This document shows positions 44,899 to 54,492 of a DNA stretch of 64,000 nucleotides, piece after piece. Made by a program: the position numbers and the translations under genes. The stretch comes from Chitinophagales bacterium (GTDB taxonomy: Bacteria; Bacteroidota; Bacteroidia; Chitinophagales; JADIYW01), in assembly GCA_023957235.1 (NCBI GenBank), contig JAMLHI010000007.1, forward strand, positions 124,001 to 188,000, read 5' to 3'. The stretch's first letter is position 1; each line of letters opens with the position of its first letter. The notes under the pieces are model-generated. The model had not been told where the DNA came from. It saw only the letters and a list, made by a program, of their open reading frames with translations, and made no database searches.

Positions 44899-44913
44899 TT
44901 TGTTTATTACATT

Positions 44914-45744
44914 ATGTTTAGTTTTAATATCAAAGGAAAGTTGATTGAATATTCTTCCCCACTCATCATGGGTATTCTAAATTTAACTAAAGACTCCTTT
45001 TATGACGGAGGCAAATATGATGATGAAAGACTAGCATTTCAGCAAATTGACAAAATGGTCGGTGACGGAGCTGATATTATTGATATGGGTGCAATCTCAA
45101 GCAAAGAAGGCAGCCTAATAAGTCTTCCCGAAATAGAAATAAAAAAACTCATTCCAGCCATTCGATATATTCATCAAAATTACCCTCACATACTTATTTC
45201 AATAGACACGTATCACCACCAAGTGGCTGATGAATGTCTCTCTTTGGGTGCACATATTATCAATGATATCAGTGGAGGCTTAATGGATGAGAAAATATTT
45301 TTGATAGCTTCAAAACATCAAGTTCCTATCATTATTATGCATATTCAGGGCACTCCTGAAACAATGCAAATTCACCCAAGTTACAATAACCTTGTACAAG
45401 AAGTCGTACTTCAAATCAATCAACAAATCACAAAGGCAAAATCTTATGGAGTACAGGATATTATTATAGATCCAGGCTTTGGATTTGGGAAAACACTAGC
45501 TCATAATTTTGAATTATTCAATCAAATCAAGACCTTTCAATTATTCAAAAGACCAATATTAATTGGAATATCTAGGAAATCAATGATTTGGAAGACACTT
45601 GATACTTCTCCTCAAAATGCACTTACTGGCACTATTGCTTTAAATATGCTCGCTTTGGAATACGGAACCAATATATTAAGGGTTCATGATGTCAAAGAGG
45701 CTTTTGAAACCTTGAAAATTTTCAATGCTTTAAAAAATCAATAA
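44914..45744 (+). CDS. folP: Dihydropteroate synthase
   Basis: A 276-residue TIM-barrel enzyme that joins p-aminobenzoate to the pterin pyrophosphate in folate synthesis; the target of sulfonamides. Clear motifs are IMGILNLTKDSFYDGG, ISIDTY, HIINDISGG, DPGFGFGKT and LIGISRKS. Length is standard. It is co-transcribed with the SDR gene 15 bases upstream. Confidence 0.96.
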   Translation: MFSFNIKGKLIEYSSPLIMGILNLTKDSFYDGGKYDDERLAFQQIDKMVGDGADIIDMGAISSKEGSLISLPEIEIKKLIPAIRYIHQNYPHILISIDTYHHQVADECLSLGAHIINDISGGLMDEKIFLIASKHQVPIIIMHIQGTPETMQIHPSYNNLVQEVVLQINQQITKAKSYGVQDIIIDPGFGFGKTLAHNFELFNQIKTFQLFKRPILIGISRKSMIWKTLDTSPQNALTGTIALNMLALEYGTNILRVHDVKEAFETLKIFNALKNQ

Positions 45745-45857
45745 ACTATACACAGCCTTTGAAATAAATTATCTAGTTTTTATTCATTCACTCATTTATT
45801 CTGAAAACAAGTATATTATATAAAGATTATTTTGCATAAAATAACAAATAAAACTCG

Positions 45858-45876
45858 AGCTTCTCTATAAGAAGCT
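45858..45876. promoter_or_regulatory. Hairpin/dyad upstream of the NlpE-META lipoprotein
   Basis: AGCTTCT (45858-45864) / AGAAGCT (45870-45876) with a five-base loop. It lies just ahead of a TACATTTTTG stretch (a stretched version of TAnnTTTG) about 25 bases before the gene, so it could be an operator between -33 and -7. Confidence 0.4.
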
Positions 45877-45905
45877 ACATTTTTGCACTCAATTCAATTT
45901 ATTAA

Positions 45906-46682
45906 ATGATGATGAACAATTTTAAACTAGCTGGATTATTTTCAGCAACATTAATTATGCTGCTTTCATGCAATAATCATGACGAAGCTCAAACAGAATT
46001 TCAAGATGAACATACTGCACAAAACTCTTTGGATTGGCAAGGAACTTACTCTGGAATACTTCCTTGTGCTGACTGTGAAGGAATCTCCACTGAATTGAGT
46101 ATCAATGATGATTTAAAATATACACTCATTAGTCATTATTTAGGAAAAGATAAAGCACTTTCAGATACTTTAACTGGTGATTTTTCTTTTGAGGGCAATC
46201 GTATCCGCTTAGGAGGCATCAAAGAATCCGAGGGTTCAAGTTTATATAAAATAGAGGAAAATAGAATCAGACATCTTGATATGGAAGGAAATGTAATTGA
46301 GGGAGATTTGGCAGAGCATTATATTTTGAACAAAAATGGAAATCCTCAGGTAGAAGACAAAAAATGGAAATTAGTAGAAATATATGGGAAGCCTGTACAA
46401 GAAAGTTCTGATACACATTATCTCATTTTCCATTCCAAAGAAGGGAGGTTAGAAGCCAAAGCTGGTTGTAATCAATTATCTCTGAATTACACCATTAAAA
46501 ACAGCCTTCAATTATCTATTAAAGAAGGATTAAGTACATTAATGGCATGTGAGAATGACACGATAGAAAAAGAACTATTGCAGGTTTTTCAAGAAGCAGA
46601 CAATCTATCTACTGATGAAAAATCTTTATCTATCAACAAAGCGAGAATGGCACCTTTGGCAAGATTCGAATTGGTGAATTAA
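45906..46682 (+). CDS. NlpE-like / META-domain envelope lipoprotein
   Basis: A 258-residue lipoprotein: signal with lipobox cysteine in IMLLSCNNH, then an NlpE N-terminal-like domain with GILPCADCEGISTEL, the CxxC motif of NlpE. A META/HslJ domain follows (WKLVEIYGKPV, AGCNQLSLNY, STLMACEN). NlpE in E. coli signals envelope and copper stress; META proteins are heat-shock or antibiotic-stress related. The pairing occurs in Bacteroidota, and here it is probably an outer-membrane stress protein. Several Met codons at the start leave the exact start uncertain by one or two residues. Confidence 0.85.
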   Translation: MMMNNFKLAGLFSATLIMLLSCNNHDEAQTEFQDEHTAQNSLDWQGTYSGILPCADCEGISTELSINDDLKYTLISHYLGKDKALSDTLTGDFSFEGNRIRLGGIKESEGSSLYKIEENRIRHLDMEGNVIEGDLAEHYILNKNGNPQVEDKKWKLVEIYGKPVQESSDTHYLIFHSKEGRLEAKAGCNQLSLNYTIKNSLQLSIKEGLSTLMACENDTIEKELLQVFQEADNLSTDEKSLSINKARMAPLARFELVN

Positions 46683-46706
46683 CCAAGATGTAAACATAAA
46701 ATTGAT

Positions 46707-46741
46707 GGAGCTGTCTAAACTATTGGACAGCTCTATTTTTT
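46707..46741 (+). terminator. Intrinsic terminator after the NlpE-META gene
   Basis: An 11-bp stem GAGCTGTCTAA (46708-46718) / TTGGACAGCTC (46723-46733), with one T-G wobble and a four-base loop, then TATTTTTTATA. It lies in the convergent gap before ilvA. Confidence 0.85.
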
Positions 46742-47996
46742 ATATCAATAAATTAAACAATAAAGGGTCTTCGTTGATACAAATATATTTTATTCCATAC
46801 TTGTCCATACGATCCAATAAAGATTGATAATCTTCTTTCTGTTTCAACTCAACTCCCACTAATGCCGGCCCACTTTCTTTATTATTTTTTTTCGTGTAAG
46901 TAAAAGATGTAATATCATCATCTGGACCTAAGATATCATTTACAAATTCCTTTAGTGCTCCTGAACGTTGAGGAAAGGACACCATAAAATAATGTTTAAG
47001 TCCTTCATAGATTAGAGAACGCTCTTTGATATCTGGCATTCGCTCTATATCATTATTGCCACCACTCAAAATACAGACAACATTCTTACCTTTAATCTGT
47101 TCAGTATAAAAATTCAAAGCTGCAACTGATAAAGCTCCCGCAGGTTCAGCTACTATAGCATTACGATTATACAATTGCAAGATGGAAGTACATACAGCAC
47201 CTTCTGGTACTATCACTATATCATCCAATCCATAACTTTTTAAAACTTCAAATGGAATAGTTCCTATTTGTTTCACTGCTGCACCATCCACAAAATTATC
47301 TATTGTGTTCAATGTAACAATGGAACCAAAATCAATAGATGCTTTTAATGATGCTGCTCCTTGAGGTTCAACTGCTATAATTTTAGCTTTGGGATACTTT
47401 GTTTTTAGAAAAATTGTCAATCCACTTATTAAGCCTCCGCCTCCTACAGGCACAAAAAAATAATCTGGTTCATGATGTTTTAACTGCTGGGCAATCTCTA
47501 GTCCTACCGTAGCCTGACCTTCAATAATCAATTTATCATCAAAAGGAGAAACCATAACACATTGATGTTCAGCAGCATATTTAATCGATGCAGACTTAGC
47601 ATCATCATAGGTATCACCAGACAAAACAATTTCTACCCACTCTCTACCCAACCTCTGAACAGCTCTGACCTTTTGTTTGGGAGTAGTAGCAGGCATAAAA
47701 ATTACTCCTTTAATCTTAAGTGTTTGGCATGAAAATGCTACCCCTTGAGCATGATTTCCAGCACTTGAACAAACAACACCTTTTTTGCGATCTTCTTCGC
47801 TTAAGTTGGAAATAAAATTATATGCACCACGAATTTTATAGGAACGGACAATCTGTAAATCCTCTCTCTTTAACCAAATATTGGCTTGATAAGTTTCTGA
47901 TAGATTAGTATTAAACTGTAGAGGTGTGACTGACGTAACTCCCTCTAATACTTTTGCAGCTTGCAAAATGCCTTCGTATGTGGGTAATGATGACAA
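46740..47996 (-). CDS. ilvA: Threonine dehydratase (deaminase)
   Basis: A 418-residue PLP enzyme that converts threonine to 2-oxobutyrate for isoleucine synthesis. The PLP lysine is at about 54 in REDLQIVRSYKIRGAYN, and the glycine-rich phosphate loop PVGGGGLISG follows. A single C-terminal ACT-like regulatory domain (FPQRSGALKEFV) suggests feedback control. The length fits the short one-ACT-domain form. A minus-strand box TATTTTTG at 48022-48015 is a possible promoter without a good -33. Confidence 0.93.
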   Translation of the reverse strand: MSSLPTYEGILQAAKVLEGVTSVTPLQFNTNLSETYQANIWLKREDLQIVRSYKIRGAYNFISNLSEEDRKKGVVCSSAGNHAQGVAFSCQTLKIKGVIFMPATTPKQKVRAVQRLGREWVEIVLSGDTYDDAKSASIKYAAEHQCVMVSPFDDKLIIEGQATVGLEIAQQLKHHEPDYFFVPVGGGGLISGLTIFLKTKYPKAKIIAVEPQGAASLKASIDFGSIVTLNTIDNFVDGAAVKQIGTIPFEVLKSYGLDDIVIVPEGAVCTSILQLYNRNAIVAEPAGALSVAALNFYTEQIKGKNVVCILSGGNNDIERMPDIKERSLIYEGLKHYFMVSFPQRSGALKEFVNDILGPDDDITSFTYTKKNNKESGPALVGVELKQKEDYQSLLDRMDKYGIKYICINEDPLLFNLLI

Positions 47997-48276
47997 CTTG
48001 AATCAATTTTTATCCAAAAATAAGTAAACATCCCATTTTACCCATTAATTTTTAAAATCTATCAATTAATAAATCATTATTTGAAGAATTTAAAACAATA
48101 TACAAGTTGAAAGATGTATCTAAAATTCAAATAAACAAATAAATATTTTTCATTTCACAAGAACATTTTCTTAAAAGCAAAACTTAAATTTTGTTAAATA
48201 AATACAATTTGAAATTATAAATAATTAAAAATCAATGAATTAAAAAAAAATAACATTTTTAACAAGCTACTATGTA
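47997..48276. other. Gene-free AT-rich stretch between ilvA and the PadR gene
   Basis: Very AT-rich with poly-A runs near 48241-48250. It holds the ilvA upstream region and leads into the PadR promoter. No RNA gene or clear dyad was seen. Confidence 0.4.
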
Positions 48277-48308
48277 TTGCATATTACCTTTTATTAGCTA
48301 TATATTTG
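48277..48308 (+). promoter_or_regulatory. Promoter of the PadR-PspC-PepSY operon
   Basis: TTG at 48277-48279, 21 bases, then TATATTTG at 48301-48308. The start would be near 48313, about 35 bases before the ATG at 48348 and after the alternative start at 48306, supporting the shorter PadR protein. Confidence 0.6.
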
Positions 48309-48347
48309 CATAACAATTATCAGAAAACATTTGAAACTATAATAATC

Positions 48348-48692
48348 ATGCAAGAGATCAATGTTGAAAACACCAAAGTTCAAATGCGCAAAGGCATACT
48401 AGAATATTGCATTCTTGGCATTATAGCAAAAGGTGAAGTTTATGCTTCAGATATTTTGGAGGACTTAAAAAGTGCCAATTTATTGGTCGTAGAAGGAACA
48501 GTTTATCCACTTCTCACTCGACTCAAAAATGCTGGACTACTGACTTATGAATGGAAAGAATCTACATCAGGACCACCTAGAAAATATTTCACACTAACAG
48601 AACCAGGTAAAAAAGCATTAATAGAGCTTTCTCAGACATGGAATGAATTAGAATATGCTATTAAAAAAACAACTCAATCAATTAATTTATAA
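48348..48692 (+). CDS. PadR-family transcriptional regulator
   Basis: A 114-residue winged-helix regulator of the PadR family: MRKGILEYCILGIIAKGEVYASDI, then VVEGTVYPLLTRLKNAGLL (recognition region) and GPPRKYFTLTEPGKKAL (wing). It is short, with only one helix after the wing, as in PadR subfamily 2. It lies ten bases before the PspC-domain gene and probably controls its own operon. I chose the ATG at 48348 because the promoter box overlaps the earlier start. Confidence 0.88.
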   Translation: MQEINVENTKVQMRKGILEYCILGIIAKGEVYASDILEDLKSANLLVVEGTVYPLLTRLKNAGLLTYEWKESTSGPPRKYFTLTEPGKKALIELSQTWNELEYAIKKTTQSINL

Positions 48693-48702
48693 TTAAAAAG
48701 TC

Positions 48703-50877
48703 ATGAATAAAACATATAATATTAACCTTGCTGGACAAATATTTCATATCAATGAAGATGCTTTTGATATGTTGTCTGATTACCTCAAATCTCTGAAAAA
48801 GATTTATCAAAATGAGGAAGGTGGAGATGAAATCATTACAGATATAGAATCAAGAATTGCAGAAATATTTTTATTAGAAAACAAGAATAATCGCTTGACT
48901 ATAATCAATATTGAGAATGTTGAAAATGTAATCAGTACTTTAGGAAAACCAGAGCAGCATATTGATGGTGATGAAGAAAGCGAATCTACATATTCTAATA
49001 AATCTTCCTCAAATAAAAAATTGTTCAGAGATAGCGATAGTCAGATCATTGCTGGTGTGTGTTCTGGACTTAGCCATTATTTTGGCATCAATGACCCACT
49101 TTGGATAAGATTAATCTTTTTAATATTCTTCTTTGGAGGGATTGGCAGTAGTTTGATGATATATATAGTGCTCTGGATATTATTGCCTAAAGCAACCACT
49201 GCCTCTGAAAAGTTGCAAATGAAAGGTCAACCTATTAATGTTGGAAATATTGAAAAAACGGTAAGAGATGGCATTCAAAACATTGGTGATTCTTTTCAAA
49301 ATATGAGCAAGAAAAATTCAATTCAAAATGCAGCTAAAAAATCAGCTAGTATTGTTCAATCTATTCTCCTATTTATATTCCAAATCACTAAGGCGTTTCT
49401 ATTGTTTATTTTTATTATCATATTTGGCATATTAGTATTTGTTTCCTTCTTTTTAGGAATTGCTATTATTGCAGGTACACCTACCCTTTCCAATGTGATT
49501 TTTGAAAATTCTGTTATGGCTTACATAACATCTATTGCAGCAATTCTACTTTTAGTGCTTACTTCATTGTTCTTCATTTTATTTCCCATCCACTTGTTTT
49601 CAAAAGATAAAAAGCCGCTTAAAAATCCTGTAGGCATCTCAATTGCTGTCATTTGGGCTGCAGCATTCATCATCCTACTGATTGGAGCAACTGACACTGT
49701 AAGACATTTTTCATCCAAAAAATCAATACAGAAAGAAGAAGTAATTTCCCATGCTACGCTGAATGACACTATAATAATTTCAGGTCGCTCAAATCCCAAT
49801 ACTGCTCCCGAGCTCGTTAATCTCAATGTTTTGGGAGGTCAATTTGAAATTATTAATGGCCATATCAATAGTAATTTTGTAAAATTGAATTTGGCTCAAA
49901 GTCCTGACCAAGATATCCATATTTTTGAACAACTTTCCGCACGAGGAAATTCTAGTCAAACTGCCTTAAACAATGTAAAAAATATTGATTATCAATATAG
50001 GCGTTCTGGTGACTCTTTGATATTCAATGACTATGTCAACCTAGAAAGAAAAAATTCAAAATATAGAAAACAAGAAGTTGAAATCACTTTATATATACCA
50101 GAAGGGAAAACTATAATTTTTGATAATACCCAAAATCTAATTCATAAAAAACCTAGAATAAAAAATTTTGATAATGATGAATATTTTGACTTAGGCTCAA
50201 CTCCTTGGAAACTAGAAGCAGGCTATTTAGTTCCACTTAATAGTCCCATTACATCTTTGAACACAAGTAGCTGGACAGATATGACACCCTTAGAAAGCTT
50301 CTCAAAAATAGAACTTGATGGAATGTTAGATGCAGAAATCATCTATTCGACTCACAATAAAATTGAAAGCAATCAACCCAATAATATCAGCATAAGTACT
50401 AACAATAACAAAATCAGTATTTCTAGGTTAGGGAGAATTGCCAATCAAAATTATACAAAAATCAAAATTTACACTACTCAATTATCAGATATCGAAATAG
50501 ATGGAATGAGTACAGCCATTATTAGTAATTTCAATACAAACAATATGAAAATTGAAGTAGCAGGTAACTCTACTCTATCATTAAACAACTGCAATCTCCA
50601 GCAATTAACAGCAGAAATTGAAGGACTATCAACCTTTCAGGGTTTTTCAAATATTGAAAATGCCATCATTAAAATGGATGGAATGAGTCAATTGAATGGT
50701 AAAAATCTTATCATTAAAAATTTGAAAGCAGATTTAAATGGCGCTTCAAAAGCAAGTGTCTTTGTCAGTCATAAACTTAAAGGCGAATCCAATGGAATGT
50801 CAAAATTAGAGTATGCAGGCAATCCTATCATTGAAATTAACTCAAAAGGAAATTCTACAATTCAAGCTATCCAATAA
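48703..50877 (+). CDS. PspC-domain membrane protein with C-terminal DUF2807
   Basis: A 724-residue protein. An N-terminal cytoplasmic part (about 1-100) is followed by a PspC domain at about 106-163 (IIAGVCSGLSHYFGINDPLWIR). Several further hydrophobic segments lie at about 220-245, 265-300 and 310-325. A large extracytoplasmic region ends in a DUF2807 beta-solenoid (about 530-715), whose repeats read FSKIELDGMLDAEI, ISRLG and IEIDGMSTAII. PspC proteins respond to envelope stress. This PadR-PspC-DUF2807 set is common in Bacteroidota and its function is not settled. Confidence 0.88.
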   Translation: MNKTYNINLAGQIFHINEDAFDMLSDYLKSLKKIYQNEEGGDEIITDIESRIAEIFLLENKNNRLTIINIENVENVISTLGKPEQHIDGDEESESTYSNKSSSNKKLFRDSDSQIIAGVCSGLSHYFGINDPLWIRLIFLIFFFGGIGSSLMIYIVLWILLPKATTASEKLQMKGQPINVGNIEKTVRDGIQNIGDSFQNMSKKNSIQNAAKKSASIVQSILLFIFQITKAFLLFIFIIIFGILVFVSFFLGIAIIAGTPTLSNVIFENSVMAYITSIAAILLLVLTSLFFILFPIHLFSKDKKPLKNPVGISIAVIWAAAFIILLIGATDTVRHFSSKKSIQKEEVISHATLNDTIIISGRSNPNTAPELVNLNVLGGQFEIINGHINSNFVKLNLAQSPDQDIHIFEQLSARGNSSQTALNNVKNIDYQYRRSGDSLIFNDYVNLERKNSKYRKQEVEITLYIPEGKTIIFDNTQNLIHKKPRIKNFDNDEYFDLGSTPWKLEAGYLVPLNSPITSLNTSSWTDMTPLESFSKIELDGMLDAEIIYSTHNKIESNQPNNISISTNNNKISISRLGRIANQNYTKIKIYTTQLSDIEIDGMSTAIISNFNTNNMKIEVAGNSTLSLNNCNLQQLTAEIEGLSTFQGFSNIENAIIKMDGMSQLNGKNLIIKNLKADLNGASKASVFVSHKLKGESNGMSKLEYAGNPIIEINSKGNSTIQAIQ

Positions 50878-50910
50878 TCAAATTATTTAATCATTTCAAA
50901 ATACTTTACA

Positions 50911-51354
50911 ATGAAAACAATTTTAAATTTCAAAACATTTTTTGCGGTTCTATTTGCAGCTCAATTTACAATGTCTTCTGTATATGCTAAAGACAAAGTA
51001 ATTTCATATTCAGAATTGCCTGCCCTTGTCCAAACTTATATTCAACAACATTTTTCACAACATCAAATTCAGTTGATTACTGTGGACAAAGAAGGACTTA
51101 ACAAAGAATATGAAATAGATATGACTGACCGTACGGAACTCAAATTTATTGGCAATAAAATCATCGAACTCAAAAGTAATTCTCAATTACCAAACTCTAC
51201 AATACCTCAAACTATCCTTCGATATGTAGAAAAAAACTATCCTAAAAATCAAATTGTCAATTGGGATTTAGAAAGAAATTTTCAAGAAATAGAGTTAGAT
51301 AATGGCATAGAATTAAAATTTTCTTTATTAGGTGATTTTATAAAAATCAAATAA
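50911..51354 (+). CDS. PepSY-like exported protein
   Basis: A 147-residue protein with a signal peptide (about 1-26, ending SSVYAKD) and two PepSY-like repeats: LPALVQTYIQQHF...LITVDKEGLNKEYEIDM and IPQTILRYVEKNYPKNQIVNWD. This is the putative beta-lactamase-inhibitor-like fold. It follows the PspC gene by 33 bases and ends the operon at a strong hairpin. Confidence 0.85.
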   Translation: MKTILNFKTFFAVLFAAQFTMSSVYAKDKVISYSELPALVQTYIQQHFSQHQIQLITVDKEGLNKEYEIDMTDRTELKFIGNKIIELKSNSQLPNSTIPQTILRYVEKNYPKNQIVNWDLERNFQEIELDNGIELKFSLLGDFIKIK

Positions 51355-51421
51355 TACCGAAATAAACAAAGGTCTTCAAAAAAAAGATTTGATAATTCCT
51401 ATCACCTATTTATAATGTTAA

Positions 51422-51460
51422 GCCGGAGTTTGTTTTTAGAAAATAGGCTCCGGTATTTTT
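51422..51460 (+). terminator. Terminator after the PepSY-like gene
   Basis: CCGGAG (51423-51428) / CTCCGG (51448-51453) extended by wobble and A-T pairs to a stem of about 15 bp with a three-base loop, then TATTTTT. Located 68 bases after the stop, in the convergent gap before dsbD. Confidence 0.82.
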
Positions 51461-51469
51461 ATGTAATTA

Positions 51470-53485
51470 CTACTTCTTTAAATTGTTAAACTCATTAAGC
51501 CCACATTGTAAAAAGGATCTAAACACATTTTCATCACTATATCCAATTGGAGTATTAAGAATATTCAAATTTTGATCCACTATAACATAATATGGTTGAG
51601 AAGCTTTTTGAAAATTTCTAATTTCAAAATCAGTCCATTTATTCCCAATAGTTTTAATGTTTTTCAACTTTCCTGTGACAGAAGATTGATATTGTTCTTC
51701 TACTGGCAAAGGTGTTCTATCATCCACATATAAAGATGCAATGATAAAATCCCCCATTAATGCTTGGATATCATCCTTTATCCATACTTTCTCTTCCATC
51801 TCTCTACAATTGACACATCCATATCCTGAAAAGTCAATCAAAATAGGTTTGTTTTCTTTTTTAGCCATTTTTAAAGCCTCATTAAAATCTGTTGTATTAT
51901 ATGGAGCTTTTACTTCTTGATTGAAAAAATTATAATGAGTTGTAGGTGCTAAACCACTTAATACATGAACTGGCTGATAGGACACTGTATTTTTAAACAT
52001 ATACAAGGCAAACAATATACTGGCAACTCCAAACAAACGTATAGCTATCGGAGTTTTTTCTTTGCTGAATAATCCCATTCCATAAAATCCTATAATCATA
52101 AAAATGACTATCCAAATGCCCATAAATAATTCCCATCGCAGAACACCCCAACCTTGTGTCAAATCAACAACTGACAAAAACTTGAATGCAAAAGCTAATT
52201 CGAGCAAACCTAAAATCACTTTCACTTTACTCAACCATCCTCCTGACTTAGGCAACCCTTTTAACCATTGAGGAAATAAGGCAAACAAAGTAAATGGCAA
52301 AGCTAAAGCAACCGAGAATCCCAACATTCCAATAATTGGTTTGACTTTAAAAATTCCTAAAGATGGACCAATATCAGTAGCCGCTTGTACTAGTAAAGAT
52401 CCGATAATAGGACCAGTACATGAAAATGAAACTAATGCTAAGGTGAAAGCCATAAAAAATATCCCTAGCATTCCACCTTTATTTGACAATTGATCTGTCT
52501 TGTTTGCCCATGAAGACGGCAGTGTTATTTCAAATAATCCAAAAAAAGATAAAGCAAAAATGACAAAAATAACAAAGAACAAAAGATTGAAAAACACGCT
52601 AGTACTCATTACATTCAGCGCATCTGCACCAAATAAAAGTGTAATAGACAAGCCCAATAACACATAAATTAAAATAATAGAAATTCCATATAAAGCAGCT
52701 TGTTGAATACCCTTCTTTTTATCTTTCCCTCCTTTGGTAAAATAACTGACAGTCAACGGAATCATAGGAAAAACACAAGGAGTCAATAAAGCTATCAATC
52801 CTCCTAAAAACCCTAAAACAAAAATCCAAGCTATCCCACTTTTATCTGCTTCACTAGTTTGAACACAATTAACATTTGCTTTGTCCCAGTTAAATACAAT
52901 ATCAGATTGATAATTATCATCAGAGGTATCCATTGGAATAAGTTCTTCTGCCACTACAATTTGTTGACCAAGTAAAGAACTATCAGTAGATGAAGTATTT
53001 AGATTTTGACCGATCAAAGTAGATTTTTTCAATTTCAACTCAAAATCATCACCATCAGGTGGAAAACACATTTGATCATTACATGCCTGAGCCTCATAAT
53101 AACCTTTTATTGTCACTTCATCCTTCAATAATTTCACTCTTTGTTTAAATGTGACCTCCTTTTTAAATTTTGCTACTTTAGTTTCCCAAATTGGGTCAAA
53201 AAACACTTCTTTTTTCCCATCAAAACTTAAAGCACCTTCCTTCTTGAAACCATCAGTTTCTTTTATTTCAATAGTTGTTGGAACAGGACCAATATCTGGA
53301 GATATATCGTGGCTATAAATCGAATATCCACCACCAATTTTAGCAGAAACATTGATTTCATAAATATCAGACTCAATCAACTTGGCTGAAACTGTCCATT
53401 TAATAGGGCTTTCAAACTGTGCAAAAACAACGCCTACATATAAAAATAATGCACTCAGTAAAAATCTTAATATTCTCATTTTCAT
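51470..53485 (-). CDS. dsbD: Thiol:disulfide interchange protein DsbD
   Basis: A 671-residue protein that carries electrons from cytoplasmic thioredoxin across the membrane to periplasmic partners. The parts are a signal peptide, a DsbD alpha-like domain (ending CNDQMCFPPDG), an eight-segment membrane core with LTPCVFPMIPLT and SFSCTGPIIG (the two transport cysteines), and a thioredoxin domain with CVNC at about 557-560. The start is ambiguous among three nearby Met codons (53488, 53485, 53479); 53485 gives a normal signal peptide. It is the last gene of the reverse run and may draw on TrxB. Confidence 0.9.
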   Translation of the reverse strand: MKMRILRFLLSALFLYVGVVFAQFESPIKWTVSAKLIESDIYEINVSAKIGGGYSIYSHDISPDIGPVPTTIEIKETDGFKKEGALSFDGKKEVFFDPIWETKVAKFKKEVTFKQRVKLLKDEVTIKGYYEAQACNDQMCFPPDGDDFELKLKKSTLIGQNLNTSSTDSSLLGQQIVVAEELIPMDTSDDNYQSDIVFNWDKANVNCVQTSEADKSGIAWIFVLGFLGGLIALLTPCVFPMIPLTVSYFTKGGKDKKKGIQQAALYGISIILIYVLLGLSITLLFGADALNVMSTSVFFNLLFFVIFVIFALSFFGLFEITLPSSWANKTDQLSNKGGMLGIFFMAFTLALVSFSCTGPIIGSLLVQAATDIGPSLGIFKVKPIIGMLGFSVALALPFTLFALFPQWLKGLPKSGGWLSKVKVILGLLELAFAFKFLSVVDLTQGWGVLRWELFMGIWIVIFMIIGFYGMGLFSKEKTPIAIRLFGVASILFALYMFKNTVSYQPVHVLSGLAPTTHYNFFNQEVKAPYNTTDFNEALKMAKKENKPILIDFSGYGCVNCREMEEKVWIKDDIQALMGDFIIASLYVDDRTPLPVEEQYQSSVTGKLKNIKTIGNKWTDFEIRNFQKASQPYYVIVDQNLNILNTPIGYSDENVFRSFLQCGLNEFNNLKK

Positions 53486-53529
53486 CATTAATAGGAAAAA
53501 CAATTATTTCAAAATGATGTTCAAAGATA

Positions 53530-54489
53530 TTAAAATGAAACTATCCACTTTGTAACAATTGTAGCAAACGAACCAAGCACAAAGGTAATAAACAAGAAAT
53601 TAGCAATTTTTCTTTTATGGATTATTAACAAAGCAACTGATATCATCATTGAAGCAGGAATAAGACACATCATTATATTGGACAAATCCCAGTCTTTGGA
53701 CAATAGGCACACCAGTGAAAAACTAAAAAATAACATCAAAATAGATTTAATATTTTTTTTCTTTTTAGTAAATGCACTTCTCATCAATAAAAACATTCCT
53801 ACCATTCCTCCAATGATAAACAATGACACTACGCTCCAAGCAATAATTTCTTCTATAGAGATACTGTATAATGGCAAGCCTGAATTATTTATTAATCTAT
53901 TTATCCATTTCAGACTTAAATCATTCAAAAACACATAAGACCAAGCCCAAAAAAATGTCATTGACATAGCCATAAAAAATAAAAGATATTCACGTATTCC
54001 TTTTGTATTGAATGTATAAATGATAACAACAAAAAATGGCATTACAATTATAGATATAGGGTGAAAAACACTGAGGGCACCGACCATCAAACCCAGTTGA
54101 AAACAAGATTGGGGAGATATCATGCTTCCTTTAATTTTCATTAAAATATGCATCATCACCAATAATAGAGTCGAACTCATCACTGGAAATCCCAATACTA
54201 AAAATCCTTCATCAAAAGCACTCAACAATATCCATACTAAGGCAGGAACTACTGTCCTATCTTCAAAAAAATTGGCATCTGTAAACAAATAATTGATCCA
54301 AAGTGCTTGACCAAATACTATAAGCATAGTCAAGAACATTGAAATTTTAATATTTAAAAAATTAAGACTCCAATATGTTGAACCCAAATGAATATTTTCT
54401 AAAAATAAAAATGGAATTCGAGTAGCCAACATCACGACAATTAATATCAAAATCGTGTATGGACGTTGGTTATTAAATAAACTCAGCAC
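53530..54489 (-). CDS. Multi-pass membrane protein, DUF6427-like
   Basis: A 319-residue protein with about nine hydrophobic segments; it starts LSLFNNQRPYTILILIV and resembles a Bacteroidota family of unknown function (DUF6427, recalled, not searched). It uses GTG at 54489 as start, since no ATG is near the conserved N-terminus. The gap to the upstream gene is three bases and to dsbD 44 bases, so it belongs to the long reverse operon. Confidence 0.65.
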   Translation of the reverse strand: MLSLFNNQRPYTILILIVVMLATRIPFLFLENIHLGSTYWSLNFLNIKISMFLTMLIVFGQALWINYLFTDANFFEDRTVVPALVWILLSAFDEGFLVLGFPVMSSTLLLVMMHILMKIKGSMISPQSCFQLGLMVGALSVFHPISIIVMPFFVVIIYTFNTKGIREYLLFFMAMSMTFFWAWSYVFLNDLSLKWINRLINNSGLPLYSISIEEIIAWSVVSLFIIGGMVGMFLLMRSAFTKKKKNIKSILMLFFSFSLVCLLSKDWDLSNIMMCLIPASMMISVALLIIHKRKIANFLFITFVLGSFATIVTKWIVSF

Positions 54490-54492
54490 AGT

